Shown: positions 8,550-18,762, numbered from the stretch's first letter. The stretch: DNA of 64,000 bases from Gordonia polyisoprenivorans NBRC 16320 = JCM 10675 (GCF_000241325.1 NZ_BAEI01000031.1:248001-312000); one strand, 5' to 3'. Notes: generated by a model from the letters alone, not told the origin. Numbers and translations are program-made.

Positions 8550-11500
8550 CCGACGACTCCACCCTGATCGATCCCGTTCGAGCCCAGCCCCACCGCGTGC
8601 TCGTGCCGACGGTCAGCGCGGCGGCGGGCGCTCCGGCGACCAGCGGTGTGAGTTTCTCCAGTGCTCCCCAACCCTGGTACCAGTCGCCGGACAGATATGT
8701 CGGCACCGTCTGCGCCGACGTCGTGCCCTCCGAAATCGCCAGGAGACCACCGTCATCGCCGTCTTCCCAGGTCTTCGACTGCGAGTTCGCGGTCACGAAG
8801 TCGGGTTGGATGCGCCATCGCGGCACCTGCGCGACCCCGTGGGTGACCTGCAACGGCTGCTGGCACGGGAAGTGCGCGGCCACACTGAAGTCGATCAGCG
8901 TCGGCGCATCGGAACCGACAAGCTGTTGCAGCGTCGCCAGCTTCGGCGCCCGCGGAGGGGTGATCACCAAGAACTGATCCTCGCCGAGATTGTCGTCGAG
9001 CAGTGACAGCCGCATCACCGTGGCCGCCGGCGGTGCCGCCGCCATCGGCACCCGGAGATTGCGCCACGGCCGATTCGCGATCACCGGCCCGGGATCGATC
9101 GGCAACGCGTCGGGACCGACCTGCTCGAAGGAGCCGTCCGGTCCCGGCCTGCCGAACTGCACCACCACCTGCCGGCCGAAGATGTACACCCCGAACATGT
9201 CGATGCTCGCCACCGATCCGGCGGCCGAGAACACCAGCAGCGGAGTCGAATTGCGCTCCGGCAGGTCGTACCAGTCGGTGGTCAGCCGGGCTTCGCCGTT
9301 GTAACCGTAACTGCCGAGCACCGGCGTCGTCGCGGGGTCGAGACCATACGGGAGCGCGGCGGTGGAGCCGTTGACCGTCCGCGGTCCGCGCCCGCCGGTG
9401 GTCCCCGCTCCGAGCCCGCCGGTGATGGCGAACGGCTGGGAGAAGGGTGCGGCCACATTCATCTGACCGGGACGAGCACTACCGGGCTTGGGTGAGAGAT
9501 CGTCAGGAACACCGTCGGGGGAGAAGCCGACCGACGTCGCACCGGATCGCGTGCCCGACAACGCCGCCGACGCCGTCTCACCGCCCGCCGGGCGCAACAT
9601 GTTCGCGTTGGGGTCCGACTCCACCAGAACCTTGTCGGCCATGCCACAACTGTCGCCGCGCACCGTGTTCAGATTCTCGCCGAACACCGTGAACGCGGGA
9701 TACCGGACCGCCACCGCCTTGGCGAACACCATCACCTCGGAGATCACCATCAGCGTCGCGATGATGGCGATCGGCGACGACGCGACAACCAGGCGCCGGC
9801 GATCGGCGCGGCTGTGCCCGTCGCCGTGCGCGAGTCCGCGATTGGCGACGTAATCCAGACGCAGGTGTTGCCACACCGCAAGTGCCGCAGCGACAACCGC
9901 GAGCACCAGGAAGATCGTCGACACCCCGATACCGGCCACCACCGGCGCCCGATCGAACCACGAGATGCCGTACTCGTAGGCATACGGCCAGGCGTTCTTG
10001 CCGGCCATCGCCGCAGCGAGCGCGAAGAACAATCCGGAGACGAACACCGTCAGGTTGCGCGTGGAGCGCGCCGCCGACTGGGCGACCGCCACCGTCGCGG
10101 TGGCGGCCAGCGCCGCACCGAGACCGGCGAAGATCCCGAACTGGATGGTCCACTTGGTCGGGGTGAACGCCAGCAACAGCAAGCTCACCCCGACGGCCCC
10201 GATCAACCGCCACGCGGGACCCGGCGCCACCCCACTGATCCGGCTGCGCCGCAACATGACCGCCACCGTCACGATCAACGCCGCCAGCAACAACAGCACC
10301 GGCACCCGCCGCGTCAGGGCGCCGTCCTTGGTGTTGACCGTCAAGAAGTAGTAGCGCAGATACTCCTGATTCCAGTCGATCACCGGCCCGGTCGCATACC
10401 GGACCTTGATCGCCTCGATCACCGTCGCCACTGTCTGATCACGGAAGACGACGACGAGCACCAGCACCCCGGCCGCGACGATCGGCGCGACCAACGGCGC
10501 CAGACCCTCCTCGCGCCGCCGGACCAGCAGGATGTGCAGCAACGGCCGTGCCGCGACGATCAGGATGGCCACCCCGATGAGGCCCTGCGGGGCCAGCGCG
10601 AGGGTGAACCCGGCGGCGATGGCGGCGAGTGCGGCCGGGAGCAGAGCCCGTGTGGCGATGGCCTTCTCGGCGGCCCACCAGCTCACCAGCGATCCCAGAA
10701 CGATTACCGACTCGCTGCGCAACCCACTGCAGAACGGCAGCCAGAATGCTGCGAACACCAACGCCGCCGACCACATCGCCCACCGAGAACGGCTCACGGC
10801 GCCACCGAGTCGCGGCAACAACACCCGACTCAGGACGAACCAACTCGCCAGTCCCGCAACGAGTTGCGGCACCAACATCCACAACAGTGCAGGCGAGAGC
10901 GCCGACCAATGCCCCAGGAAGGCGTAATACCAGTCGAACGGCGCCTCCGGGATCCCGTAGAAACGGTAGTAATCCGAGAGGTAACCGAACGAACCCGCGG
11001 TGCGCCCCATGTTCAGGATGTAACCGTCGTCGGGTGTCCCCGCACCCAACAACGTCCACACGCCCAACACCGCGGTCACCACGAGATCGATCGGCGATGG
11101 ACGCAGCCGCCGCGCCCATCGGGTGCGGGCACCGACCCGCCTGCGATATCCGCCGAGTCGGTCCAACCAGAACAACGCCCCGAGGGACACCACGACGCAG
11201 AGCACCGCGAGGATCATCACCAACAGCTTCAGCACCGACGGCGTGCTCTCGTACCGATTGTCGATCTGCACGTGCGCCCGCACCCCCGACCCGGCGGCCA
11301 GCACCTGCGCGGTGGACAGATCGGTGAACATCCCGTCGATCTGCGGTCGAGCGTCGGCGCCGAGATCGCCGGCTGCGTTGCCGACACGTGCGCCGCCCGG
11401 CCCGACGAACTGCGCTCCCGTCGCGGTCGCCGAGGAGAACGCATGGAGCCGAGCGCACGCGGCCAGCTCGGCGCGCGGGATCGAGGCGGCCGCCACGTTG

Positions 11501-11898
11501 CGGAACGTCACCGACACCGCATCCCGGCTCGCCGTCACATACAGGGCCTTGGCCTTCGAATCGGGAGCGGTCGTCGGCATCGTCGCGAGCACCACGCCGC
11601 CGGCGGCAGGCAGGCCGCGCAGCACGGCGCAGTCGATCGTGACGTCGAGGGACTCGGCCGTCTGCGCGATCAGCGGCGCCGTCACCGACGGCGTCGGCGC
11701 CTCCGCGCTCACCGAATGCTGCGGCCAGTCGAAGGACGCCTGCGTCACGCTCACCGGCAACAGCGGGGTGATGACGCACAGCACCGCGCCCACGACACCC
11801 GCGATGACGGCGATCAACGTGATCGGTGCAGAACGGACCGTCGGCGACCCCGTCGGCCGGTCCGCGTCGGACAGTGAAGACGGCGCTGTCGCAGGCAC
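8539..11898 (-). CDS. embA: EmbA arabinofuranosyltransferase
   Basis: 1119 residues with a GTG start at 11898. Same three-part Emb architecture; donor motif PDDGY with D290-D291. It groups with EmbA by VFRDQTVATVIEAIKVRYATG, LRYYFLTVNTKDG and FTPTKWTIQFG. EmbA works with EmbB to build the branched terminal hexa-arabinofuranoside motif of arabinogalactan. Coupled to embB downstream. A TAGCAT hexamer lies eight bases upstream of the start, so it now has its own promoter, facing the duplicate embA gene across a 113-base gap. The paralogue at 12012-15356 is more similar to it than any other protein in the window. Confidence 0.92.
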   Translation of the reverse strand: MPATAPSSLSDADRPTGSPTVRSAPITLIAVIAGVVGAVLCVITPLLPVSVTQASFDWPQHSVSAEAPTPSVTAPLIAQTAESLDVTIDCAVLRGLPAAGGVVLATMPTTAPDSKAKALYVTASRDAVSVTFRNVAAASIPRAELAACARLHAFSSATATGAQFVGPGGARVGNAAGDLGADARPQIDGMFTDLSTAQVLAAGSGVRAHVQIDNRYESTPSVLKLLVMILAVLCVVVSLGALFWLDRLGGYRRRVGARTRWARRLRPSPIDLVVTAVLGVWTLLGAGTPDDGYILNMGRTAGSFGYLSDYYRFYGIPEAPFDWYYAFLGHWSALSPALLWMLVPQLVAGLASWFVLSRVLLPRLGGAVSRSRWAMWSAALVFAAFWLPFCSGLRSESVIVLGSLVSWWAAEKAIATRALLPAALAAIAAGFTLALAPQGLIGVAILIVAARPLLHILLVRRREEGLAPLVAPIVAAGVLVLVVVFRDQTVATVIEAIKVRYATGPVIDWNQEYLRYYFLTVNTKDGALTRRVPVLLLLAALIVTVAVMLRRSRISGVAPGPAWRLIGAVGVSLLLLAFTPTKWTIQFGIFAGLGAALAATATVAVAQSAARSTRNLTVFVSGLFFALAAAMAGKNAWPYAYEYGISWFDRAPVVAGIGVSTIFLVLAVVAAALAVWQHLRLDYVANRGLAHGDGHSRADRRRLVVASSPIAIIATLMVISEVMVFAKAVAVRYPAFTVFGENLNTVRGDSCGMADKVLVESDPNANMLRPAGGETASAALSGTRSGATSVGFSPDGVPDDLSPKPGSARPGQMNVAAPFSQPFAITGGLGAGTTGGRGPRTVNGSTAALPYGLDPATTPVLGSYGYNGEARLTTDWYDLPERNSTPLLVFSAAGSVASIDMFGVYIFGRQVVVQFGRPGPDGSFEQVGPDALPIDPGPVIANRPWRNLRVPMAAAPPAATVMRLSLLDDNLGEDQFLVITPPRAPKLATLQQLVGSDAPTLIDFSVAAHFPCQQPLQVTHGVAQVPRWRIQPDFVTANSQSKTWEDGDDGGLLAISEGTTSAQTVPTYLSGDWYQGWGALEKLTPLVAGAPAAALTVGTSTRWGWARTGSIRVESSDDQ

Positions 11899-11906
11899 GA
11901 TGACTG

Positions 11907-11912
11907 ATGCTA
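11907..11912 (-). promoter_or_regulatory. -10 element of embA
   Basis: TAGCAT on the minus strand, eight bases before the GTG of embA, consistent with a leaderless or near-leaderless mRNA. No convincing -35 hexamer. Confidence 0.4.
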
Positions 11913-11965
11913 TGTGACGGAGGCATGCCGGGCGAAGCGCTGCGGCGGGCCCGGTGAACGAGCAC

Positions 11966-11985
11966 TACTGAGACGGCTCTCAGTA
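11966..11985. promoter_or_regulatory. Perfect 20-bp dyad between the divergent embA genes (operator candidate)
   Basis: TACTGAGACGGCTCTCAGTA: two perfect 8-bp arms around CGGC. It lies in the 113-base gap between two divergently transcribed emb operons, 26 bases upstream of the plus-strand embA duplicate and 67 upstream of embA. Size and symmetry fit a TetR-like dimer site. The regulator is not encoded next to it. Confidence 0.6.
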
Positions 11986-11994
11986 AGCGTCCAC

Positions 11995-12000
11995 TACTGT
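11995..12000 (+). promoter_or_regulatory. -10 element of the duplicate embA
   Basis: TACTGT, 11 bases before ATG 12012, with CTGAG just before the start codon. The 20-bp dyad covers the area where a -35 box would be expected, so a bound regulator could block polymerase. Confidence 0.4.
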
Positions 12001-12011
12001 GTCGGTCTGAG

Positions 12012-15000
12012 ATGACTGAGCCCGCGACGCCGACGTCCACCACGCCCGATCGGCGTGGCGATCGACGCACCCTGCACATCGGGGGGATCGCGATCCCGTC
12101 GAATCCACGCACCTGGTCGATCGTGGCCGTGGTGGCCGGACTGGTCGCCGTCGTCGCCGCGGTCCTGACGCCGTTCCTGCCGGTCACCGCCCACACCGCG
12201 ACCATCACGTGGCCGCAACCGCAGTCACTGTCGGTGACCGCCCCGCTGGTCGCGCAGACGCCGTCGAACCTCGATGTGACCGTCGACTGCCGCGTGCTCG
12301 CCGAGGCCGTCGGGAAGACGGCGACCGGATCGACGGTCGTCGTGTCGACGATGCCGCGCGGTGCGCAGAAGGCCACCGATTCCGGTCTGTTCATCACCGC
12401 AGGCTCCGGCGGTGTGACGGCCGCGGTGCGCAACTCCCAGCTGGCGAGCGCCACGCCCGAACAACTCGCCACCTGCCAACGCCTGCACGTGTGGGTCTCG
12501 CGGACCGACACCGGCGGGATCACCCACGCACGCTTCGTCGGGGTGCCTGGACCCGCCGCGCAGGGCACCGCCGAAGCCGCCGACCAGCCCCAGGTCGCGG
12601 GACTGTTCACCGACCTGGACTCGACATCGGGAATGGCCGCCCGCATCGCCGTCGACAACCGCTTCGACACCACCCCGTCGGCGATCAAGCTGACCGTGAT
12701 GATCCTCGGTGTGCTCGCCGCACTCGTCGCGGCCGTCGCCGTCGCGGCCCTCGACATCCTCGGCGGCTATCACCGGCGCATCGGCCTACCCGACGTCCGC
12801 CGACTGCTGATGCCGCGCGCCGTCGACCTCGCGGTCACCGCAGTGCTGGTCGTGTGGCACTTCCTGGGGGCAGGCAGCCCCGACGACGGCTACATCCTGG
12901 AGATGGGCCGCAACAGCGTCGACGCCGGATACCTCGCCGACTACTACCGCTTCTACGGCATCCCCGAGGCACCGTTCGACTGGTACTACTCGTTCCTCGC
13001 GCATTGGTCGCAGATCTCGACGGCGGGCATCTGGATGCGCCTGCCCGCGCTGGTCGCCGGACTGCTCGGCTGGTTCATCCTGAGTCGGGTGCTGCTGCCA
13101 CGACTCGGTGGCGCTGTGCGCCGCTCACAGTGGGCGATGTTCACCGCCGCAGCGGTGTTCGTCGCGTTCTGGATGCCGCTCGACAGCGGCCTGCGCTCCG
13201 AACCGATCATCGTGCTCGGCTCGCTGCTGACCTGGTGGGGTGTCGAGCAGGCGATCGCCACCCGACGGATGTTGCCCGCCCTCGGTGCGACGCTGGCCGC
13301 CGGGATGACCCTCGCCGCCGCGCCGCAGGGGCTTATCGCAGTCGCGATCCTGGTGGCCGGTTCGCGGCCGATGCTGCGCAACGTGCGCCGTCGCGCCGCC
13401 GAACACGGTCTGCTCGCGACGCTCGCCCCGGTCGCGGCGATGGCCGGAGTGGTCGTCATCATCGTCTTCCGCGACCAGACGCTGGCCGCCATCGCCGAGG
13501 CGATCCGGGTGCGCTACACCGTCGGTCCGGTGCTGTCGTGGTATCAGGAATTCCTGCGCTACTACTACCTGACGCTCAGCAGCCAGGACGGCACCCTCGT
13601 ACGCCGCGTGCCGGTTGTGCTGCTGTTGGCCGCGGTCTTTGTCACCATCGCTGTCATGTTGCGCCGCAAGCATGTTCGTGGCGTCGACCCGGCACCGGTG
13701 TGGCGCCTGATCGGCACCTTCGGGCTGTCGATGCTGTTGCTGTCGTTCACCCCCACCAAATGGACGATGCAGTTCGGTGTGTACGCCGGCGTCGCGGCCG
13801 CATTGGCGGCCGTCGCCGCGGTGGCCGTGGCCGAATCGGCGCGCCGCTCACCCCGCAACCTCTGCGTCTACATCGCCGGCCTGCTGTTCGCCTGCGCGGT
13901 CGCCGCCGCCGGCCAGAATGCCTGGGGCTGGGCCTACGACTTCGGTATCTCGTGGTTCGACAAAGCCCCGGTGCTGGAAGGTCAACAACTCTCGAGCCTC
14001 TTCCTGGTGCTCACGGTGCTCGCGCTCGCCGCCGCGGTCTGGTTCCACCTGCGCATCGACGTCGACGCCGAACACGGCCGGATGCGGGAGAACTCGCGCA
14101 CCCCGGGGTGGGTGAAAACCGCGATCGCCTCCTCGCCGATGGCGATCATCGCGACGCTGGTGGTGCTCATCGAGTTGCTGCTGTTCGCCAAGGCCGCTGT
14201 CGCCCGGTCGGATTCGTACACCACCGCCAGCGCCAACCTGCGCGCGCTGACCGGCAATCCGTGTGGGATGGCCGATCAGGTCCTCGTCGAACCCGACCCG
14301 AACACCGGCGCGTTGCGCCCGATCGGGACCGCAGACATCTCCCGGGCACTCGCCGGGAAGTCCGAGGGCTTCGACCCCAACGGGGTCGCCGGGGATCTCA
14401 CGCCCGACTCGACGACGGTGAGCGCGGGCACCATCAACACCGGCGCCGATCCCTCCCGGCCGTTCGTGGTCACCGGTGCGCAACCGGGCACCACCGGCGG
14501 AGTCGGCCCCAAGGGTGTCAACGGCTCCACCGCGGCACTGCCGTTCGGGCTCGACCCGGCCCGCACCCCGGTCATGGGCAGCTACGGCCACGACAACGGC
14601 ACCGCCACCCTCACCTCGATGCCGTACGCGCTGCCGGCCCGCACCTCCTCGCCGCTGATCGTCATCACCGCGGCCGGGCCGGTGTTCTCGGTCGATCAGG
14701 ACGGTGTGGTCACCCCCGGCCGCTCGTTGACCGTCGAGTTCGGAACCTCCAGCGCCTCGGGTGATTTCCGGCAGATCGGGCCGTCGGTCGTGCCGCTCGA
14801 TCCCGGACCGGACCGTCCCAACCGCCCGTGGCGCAACCTGCGGATCCCGATGTCGTCGGTGCCCGCGGGCGCCACCGCGATGCGGATCGTGGCCGTCGAC
14901 GACAATCTCGCCAACGACCAGTGGCTGGCCTTCACGCCGCCACGCGCGCCGCGGCTGGAAACGCTGCAGAATCTCGTCGGTTCCACCGCGCCGGTGTTGC

Positions 15001-15356
15001 TGGATCTGTCGGTCGGTAGCCAGTTCCCGTGCCAACATCCGATCACCGTGACCAATGGGATCAGCCAGATCCCGCAGTGGCGGATCACCCCCGATCGCAC
15101 CACGACGTTCTCCAAATCCAAGTCGTGGCAGTCGGCGACCTCCGGTGGCGGCATCCTCACCACCGCCGACGCGTTGACCTCGGCGAGCACGATGGCCACG
15201 TATCTGCAGGGTGACTGGTATCGGGATTGGGGTGCGCTGCAACAACTGACACCGTTGGTGCCCGATGCGCGACCGGCGACCGTGCGCACGGGCGACACGA
15301 CGGAATGGGGTTGGAGCAGGAGCGGAGCTATCAGGGTGGTGAGTGAGAATGACTGA
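12012..15356 (+). CDS. Second EmbA-type arabinofuranosyltransferase (inverted duplicate)
   Basis: 1114 residues. Clearly EmbA-type: VFRDQTLAAIAEAIRVRYTVG, FLRYYYLTLSSQDG, FTPTKWTMQFG and the shared block VLLPRLGGAVRRSQWAMF. Donor motif PDDGYIL at D291-D292. Closest relative in the window is embA at 8539-11898, which it faces head to head. Its last eight bases (ATGACTGA) overlap the next gene's start, mirroring the embA/embB overlap. All motifs are intact, so it is likely an active transferase. Whether it is redundant or builds a different arabinan linkage cannot be told from sequence. Confidence 0.9.
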   Translation: MTEPATPTSTTPDRRGDRRTLHIGGIAIPSNPRTWSIVAVVAGLVAVVAAVLTPFLPVTAHTATITWPQPQSLSVTAPLVAQTPSNLDVTVDCRVLAEAVGKTATGSTVVVSTMPRGAQKATDSGLFITAGSGGVTAAVRNSQLASATPEQLATCQRLHVWVSRTDTGGITHARFVGVPGPAAQGTAEAADQPQVAGLFTDLDSTSGMAARIAVDNRFDTTPSAIKLTVMILGVLAALVAAVAVAALDILGGYHRRIGLPDVRRLLMPRAVDLAVTAVLVVWHFLGAGSPDDGYILEMGRNSVDAGYLADYYRFYGIPEAPFDWYYSFLAHWSQISTAGIWMRLPALVAGLLGWFILSRVLLPRLGGAVRRSQWAMFTAAAVFVAFWMPLDSGLRSEPIIVLGSLLTWWGVEQAIATRRMLPALGATLAAGMTLAAAPQGLIAVAILVAGSRPMLRNVRRRAAEHGLLATLAPVAAMAGVVVIIVFRDQTLAAIAEAIRVRYTVGPVLSWYQEFLRYYYLTLSSQDGTLVRRVPVVLLLAAVFVTIAVMLRRKHVRGVDPAPVWRLIGTFGLSMLLLSFTPTKWTMQFGVYAGVAAALAAVAAVAVAESARRSPRNLCVYIAGLLFACAVAAAGQNAWGWAYDFGISWFDKAPVLEGQQLSSLFLVLTVLALAAAVWFHLRIDVDAEHGRMRENSRTPGWVKTAIASSPMAIIATLVVLIELLLFAKAAVARSDSYTTASANLRALTGNPCGMADQVLVEPDPNTGALRPIGTADISRALAGKSEGFDPNGVAGDLTPDSTTVSAGTINTGADPSRPFVVTGAQPGTTGGVGPKGVNGSTAALPFGLDPARTPVMGSYGHDNGTATLTSMPYALPARTSSPLIVITAAGPVFSVDQDGVVTPGRSLTVEFGTSSASGDFRQIGPSVVPLDPGPDRPNRPWRNLRIPMSSVPAGATAMRIVAVDDNLANDQWLAFTPPRAPRLETLQNLVGSTAPVLLDLSVGSQFPCQHPITVTNGISQIPQWRITPDRTTTFSKSKSWQSATSGGGILTTADALTSASTMATYLQGDWYRDWGALQQLTPLVPDARPATVRTGDTTEWGWSRSGAIRVVSEND

Positions 15357-18300
15357 GACCTCCACGACACCCGCGCCCACCGACGCCACCGGCCGTAGCC
15401 GCCGAATCCGTATCGCGCGGATCGTCGCGGTCGTCGCCGGCCTGATCGGCATCGTGCTGGCGCTCGCGATGGCGGTGCTGCCGGTCACCTACACCAAGGT
15501 GCAGATCAAGTGGCCCCAGCCGACCTCACAGAATGCCTCCGGGGTCGAGAACATCTTGGCGCCCAACGTCTCCTACACGCCGACCAACCTCGACCTGAGC
15601 GTTCCGTGTCGGCTCGCCGCCGACCTGCCGGCCCGGGGCGGAGTGCTCGTCAGTACCGTCCCGGAGAACGGGGTCGAAGCGGGCAAGGTGGGGCTGTTCG
15701 TCCGCGCGACCACCGACCGGTTGCTGGTCGCCCAACGAAATGCCGTTCTGCTCAATGTCCCCCGGGCGCAGGCGCAGAGCACTCCGGACTGCACGATCGT
15801 CATCCACGCCGACACCTCCGGCATCCGCGGTGAGATCCAGGGCTTCTCGGCCGCCGACGGCGCATCGACCTCGTTCCGCCTCGACGATCCCAACGCGCGC
15901 CCGCAGATCATCGGTGTGTACACCGACCTGCCTTCCACCGTCGACACCACGGGATTGTCGTACTCCTCGACCGTCGACACCCGCTTCGTGTCGAGCCCCA
16001 CGACACTGAAACTCGCTGCGGCGCTGGTCGGCATCGTCATGGCCATCGCCTCGATGATCGCGCTGGCGGTCCTCGACACCCAGGACGGACGCAGACGCCG
16101 CCGCCTGCTCCCAGGGCGGATGAAGCGGCCCCGGGGGGACGACGAGGACGAGGACGCACCCGCGCTGCCGCCCGGTCGTAAGCCGTGGTGGCATGTGAGC
16201 GTCCTTGATGCGCTGGTCGTCGCCGTGCTGATCATCTGGCTGTTCGTCGGCGGCAACACCGCTGACGACGGGTACCAGGTCACCGTCGGCCGGATCGCGC
16301 CCGGCGCAGGCTATCTCGACAACTACTACCGGTATTTCGGTGTGCCACAGGACCCGTTTGGCTGGCACTACCAGTATCTTGCGTTGTGGATGCAGGTCAG
16401 CACCGCCACCCCGTGGCTTCGGCTGCTGCCGTTGATCTTCGGCGTCCTGTGCTGGTTCATGCTCTCGCGCGGGGCGTTCGGCCGGATCGGCAGCGCGGTC
16501 CGCAATTCGCGTGCGGCCCGCTGGGCCGGTGCCTTCGCCTTCCTCGCGGTGTGGCTGGCCTTCAACAACGGTCTGCGAGTGGAACCGTTCCTCGCCGTCG
16601 GCATCCTCGCCACATGGTTGCTGGTGGAGCGTTCGGTGGCGACCGGCCGCCTCTTCCCGCTGACCCTGGCGATTGTCGTCGCGGCCTTCACGTTGACCGT
16701 CCACCCGGCCGGCGCCATCGCGGCGGTCGCCCTGATCGCGGCGCTGCGACCGATTTTCGTCCGCCTGCGCGTGCGGATTCGACGCGACGGTTGGTTCCCG
16801 ACGCTGACCCCGATCCTCGCCTCAGGTCTGCTGGTGCTCTACGAGATCTTCGCCGACCAGCCCCTCGCCTCAATTCTCGAGGGTGTCAAGGTGCAGGGCA
16901 TCGTCGGACCCACCAACAAATGGTGGACCGAGGCCATGCGGTACTACATCCTGCAGAACCCCACCACCGACGGCTCGATTGCCCGCCGGGTCGGGATCTT
17001 CATGACGCTCTTCGCGGTCATCTTGATCGTGCTGGTGCTGTTGAGCAGGCGTCGAGTGCCCGGCATCGCCACCGCGCCGCTGTGGCGAATCGTCGCGATC
17101 CTTGCCGGAGCCGTTGGGGTGCTGGCATTCTCGCCGACCAAGGCCACCCATCAGTACGGCGCGTTCGCCACCTTGACCGGTGTGCTCGTCGCCGCGGCGA
17201 CCGCGTTCATCTCCCCGCAGGTGATCCGCCGACGATGCAATCGGACCTTCATCGCCGCGGCGGCCACCTACGTACTCGCCGTCGTCTTCACCGGCCGCAA
17301 CCAATGGTGGTACGTCGGCAGCTACGGCATCCCGTGGGGCGACGACACCCCGAATGTGGCCGGAATCAAGCTCTATCAACCGATTCTGCTGATCGCCGTC
17401 ATCATCACGCTGGTCGGTGCCTGGCAGTATTTCCGCGACGACCGCCGCGCCCAACTGGGTGAGCCGATCGTCGAGCCGACCTCCGGGGTCCGCGGATTCC
17501 TCGGCCGGATGCCCACCTACTCGCTGGCGATCGTGCTCGCGATCGTGCTCGTGTTCAACATGATCTCCTTCGCCAAAGCGATTCAGACCCAACGCGGTTC
17601 GTGGTCGTGGGCGAGTTCCAACGTCAATGCCCTGCGTGGCAATCCGTGTGCGTTGGCCGATGCGATCCTCGTCGAAGCCGACCCCAACAAGGGCCTGCTC
17701 TCCCCGGCACGAGTTGCCGGACAAGAGAACTCGTCGCCGGGTGCGGCGCTGGCAGGCAAGGGCATGGTCGGATTCACCCCCAACGGGGTGGCGACGGATC
17801 TGCAGACCACCTACGACGACGACAACGACGCCGACTCCGACCAGCAGGACCCCACCCAGACCGACCCCAGCGCGGCCACCGACACCGGCGAGAACTCCAC
17901 CGGCACAGCCGATACCGCAGGTGGCACCACCTCGACGAAGGGTGTCAACGGCTCGTCGGTGAAGCTGCCCTTCGGTCTCGACCCGGGCAAGGTGCCGGTG
18001 CTCGGCAGTTACGGTGCCCCGGGCAGCCGTGCCTCGTTGACCTCCGAGTGGTATCAGCTGCCCAAGCGCAGCCCTGATGCGCCGTTGGTGACGATGTCGG
18101 TGGCGGGCACCGTCGGCTACGTCGACGACCTCGCTGTCACCCATCCGGGACCGGAGCTGCGGCTCGAGTTCGGTCGTGTCGAGCCCGACGGCTCGGTGAC
18201 CACGGTTGCCTCGCAGGTGCCGCTGGGGATCGCCACCGACCCCGCATGGCGCAACATGCGGTTCCCGCTCGACAAGGCGCCGCCACGGGCGAGTGTCGTC

Positions 18301-18762
18301 CGCGTCGTCGCGGCCGACACGTCCTCGGATCCCTCGGGCTGGCTCGCGGTGACCCCGCCGCGGGTGACCTCGATGGTGACGCTGAACGACCTTGTCGGCA
18401 GCAAGGATCCGACGCTACTCGACTGGGAGGTCGCCCTGGCGTTCCCGTGCCAGCGGCCGGCCGAGGTGCACAACGGCATTTGGGAGATCCCGAAGTGGCG
18501 GATCACCCCCGACGCCGACGGCGAACGGGTCAACTCACGCAACTGGATGGCCGGTAACTACGGCGGTCCGCTCGGCATGGTCGACAACGATCTGTCGGCG
18601 ACGGTGCTGCCGTCCTACCTGCGCAACTCGTGGGCCAAGGATTGGGGCAGCCTGCAGCGGCTCACCCCGCTGGTCGACCAGACGCCCGCCGATCTCGTCG
18701 TCACCCAGGACACCCACACCGGCCTGTGGACCCCGGGGCCGATGCGCGCGATCATGAACTGA
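15349..18762 (+). CDS. Second EmbB-type arabinofuranosyltransferase, divergent
   Basis: About 1137 residues from ATG 15349, inside the stop of the preceding gene (a GTG at 15343 is also possible). It pairs with embB by GVPQDPFGWH, MRYYILQNPTTDG and NQWWYVGSYGIPWGDD. Donor motif ADDGY at D306-D307. Odd points: the FTPTKW block conserved in the other four Emb proteins reads FSPTKA here (S595-A599), and an Asp-rich insert (DDDNDADSDQQD) precedes the C-terminal domain. It may have a shifted acceptor preference; loss of activity is possible but not shown. Confidence 0.88.
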   Translation: MTETSTTPAPTDATGRSRRIRIARIVAVVAGLIGIVLALAMAVLPVTYTKVQIKWPQPTSQNASGVENILAPNVSYTPTNLDLSVPCRLAADLPARGGVLVSTVPENGVEAGKVGLFVRATTDRLLVAQRNAVLLNVPRAQAQSTPDCTIVIHADTSGIRGEIQGFSAADGASTSFRLDDPNARPQIIGVYTDLPSTVDTTGLSYSSTVDTRFVSSPTTLKLAAALVGIVMAIASMIALAVLDTQDGRRRRRLLPGRMKRPRGDDEDEDAPALPPGRKPWWHVSVLDALVVAVLIIWLFVGGNTADDGYQVTVGRIAPGAGYLDNYYRYFGVPQDPFGWHYQYLALWMQVSTATPWLRLLPLIFGVLCWFMLSRGAFGRIGSAVRNSRAARWAGAFAFLAVWLAFNNGLRVEPFLAVGILATWLLVERSVATGRLFPLTLAIVVAAFTLTVHPAGAIAAVALIAALRPIFVRLRVRIRRDGWFPTLTPILASGLLVLYEIFADQPLASILEGVKVQGIVGPTNKWWTEAMRYYILQNPTTDGSIARRVGIFMTLFAVILIVLVLLSRRRVPGIATAPLWRIVAILAGAVGVLAFSPTKATHQYGAFATLTGVLVAAATAFISPQVIRRRCNRTFIAAAATYVLAVVFTGRNQWWYVGSYGIPWGDDTPNVAGIKLYQPILLIAVIITLVGAWQYFRDDRRAQLGEPIVEPTSGVRGFLGRMPTYSLAIVLAIVLVFNMISFAKAIQTQRGSWSWASSNVNALRGNPCALADAILVEADPNKGLLSPARVAGQENSSPGAALAGKGMVGFTPNGVATDLQTTYDDDNDADSDQQDPTQTDPSAATDTGENSTGTADTAGGTTSTKGVNGSSVKLPFGLDPGKVPVLGSYGAPGSRASLTSEWYQLPKRSPDAPLVTMSVAGTVGYVDDLAVTHPGPELRLEFGRVEPDGSVTTVASQVPLGIATDPAWRNMRFPLDKAPPRASVVRVVAADTSSDPSGWLAVTPPRVTSMVTLNDLVGSKDPTLLDWEVALAFPCQRPAEVHNGIWEIPKWRITPDADGERVNSRNWMAGNYGGPLGMVDNDLSATVLPSYLRNSWAKDWGSLQRLTPLVDQTPADLVVTQDTHTGLWTPGPMRAIMN

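Noticed and set aside
9814-11877. Long plus-strand open frame (about 690 codons) opposite embA
   Set aside because: Arg/His/Gln/Pro-rich translation with no domain, fully antisense to a well-supported gene; a typical high-GC shadow.
10439-12757. 772-codon minus-strand frame spanning the emb divergent promoter
   Set aside because: Crosses two genes and the promoter region in shifted frames; no protein-like segments.
12209-14764. 851-codon open frame overlapping the duplicate embA in another frame
   Set aside because: Composition is Arg/Pro/His-rich and it lies inside an intact EmbA-type coding sequence.
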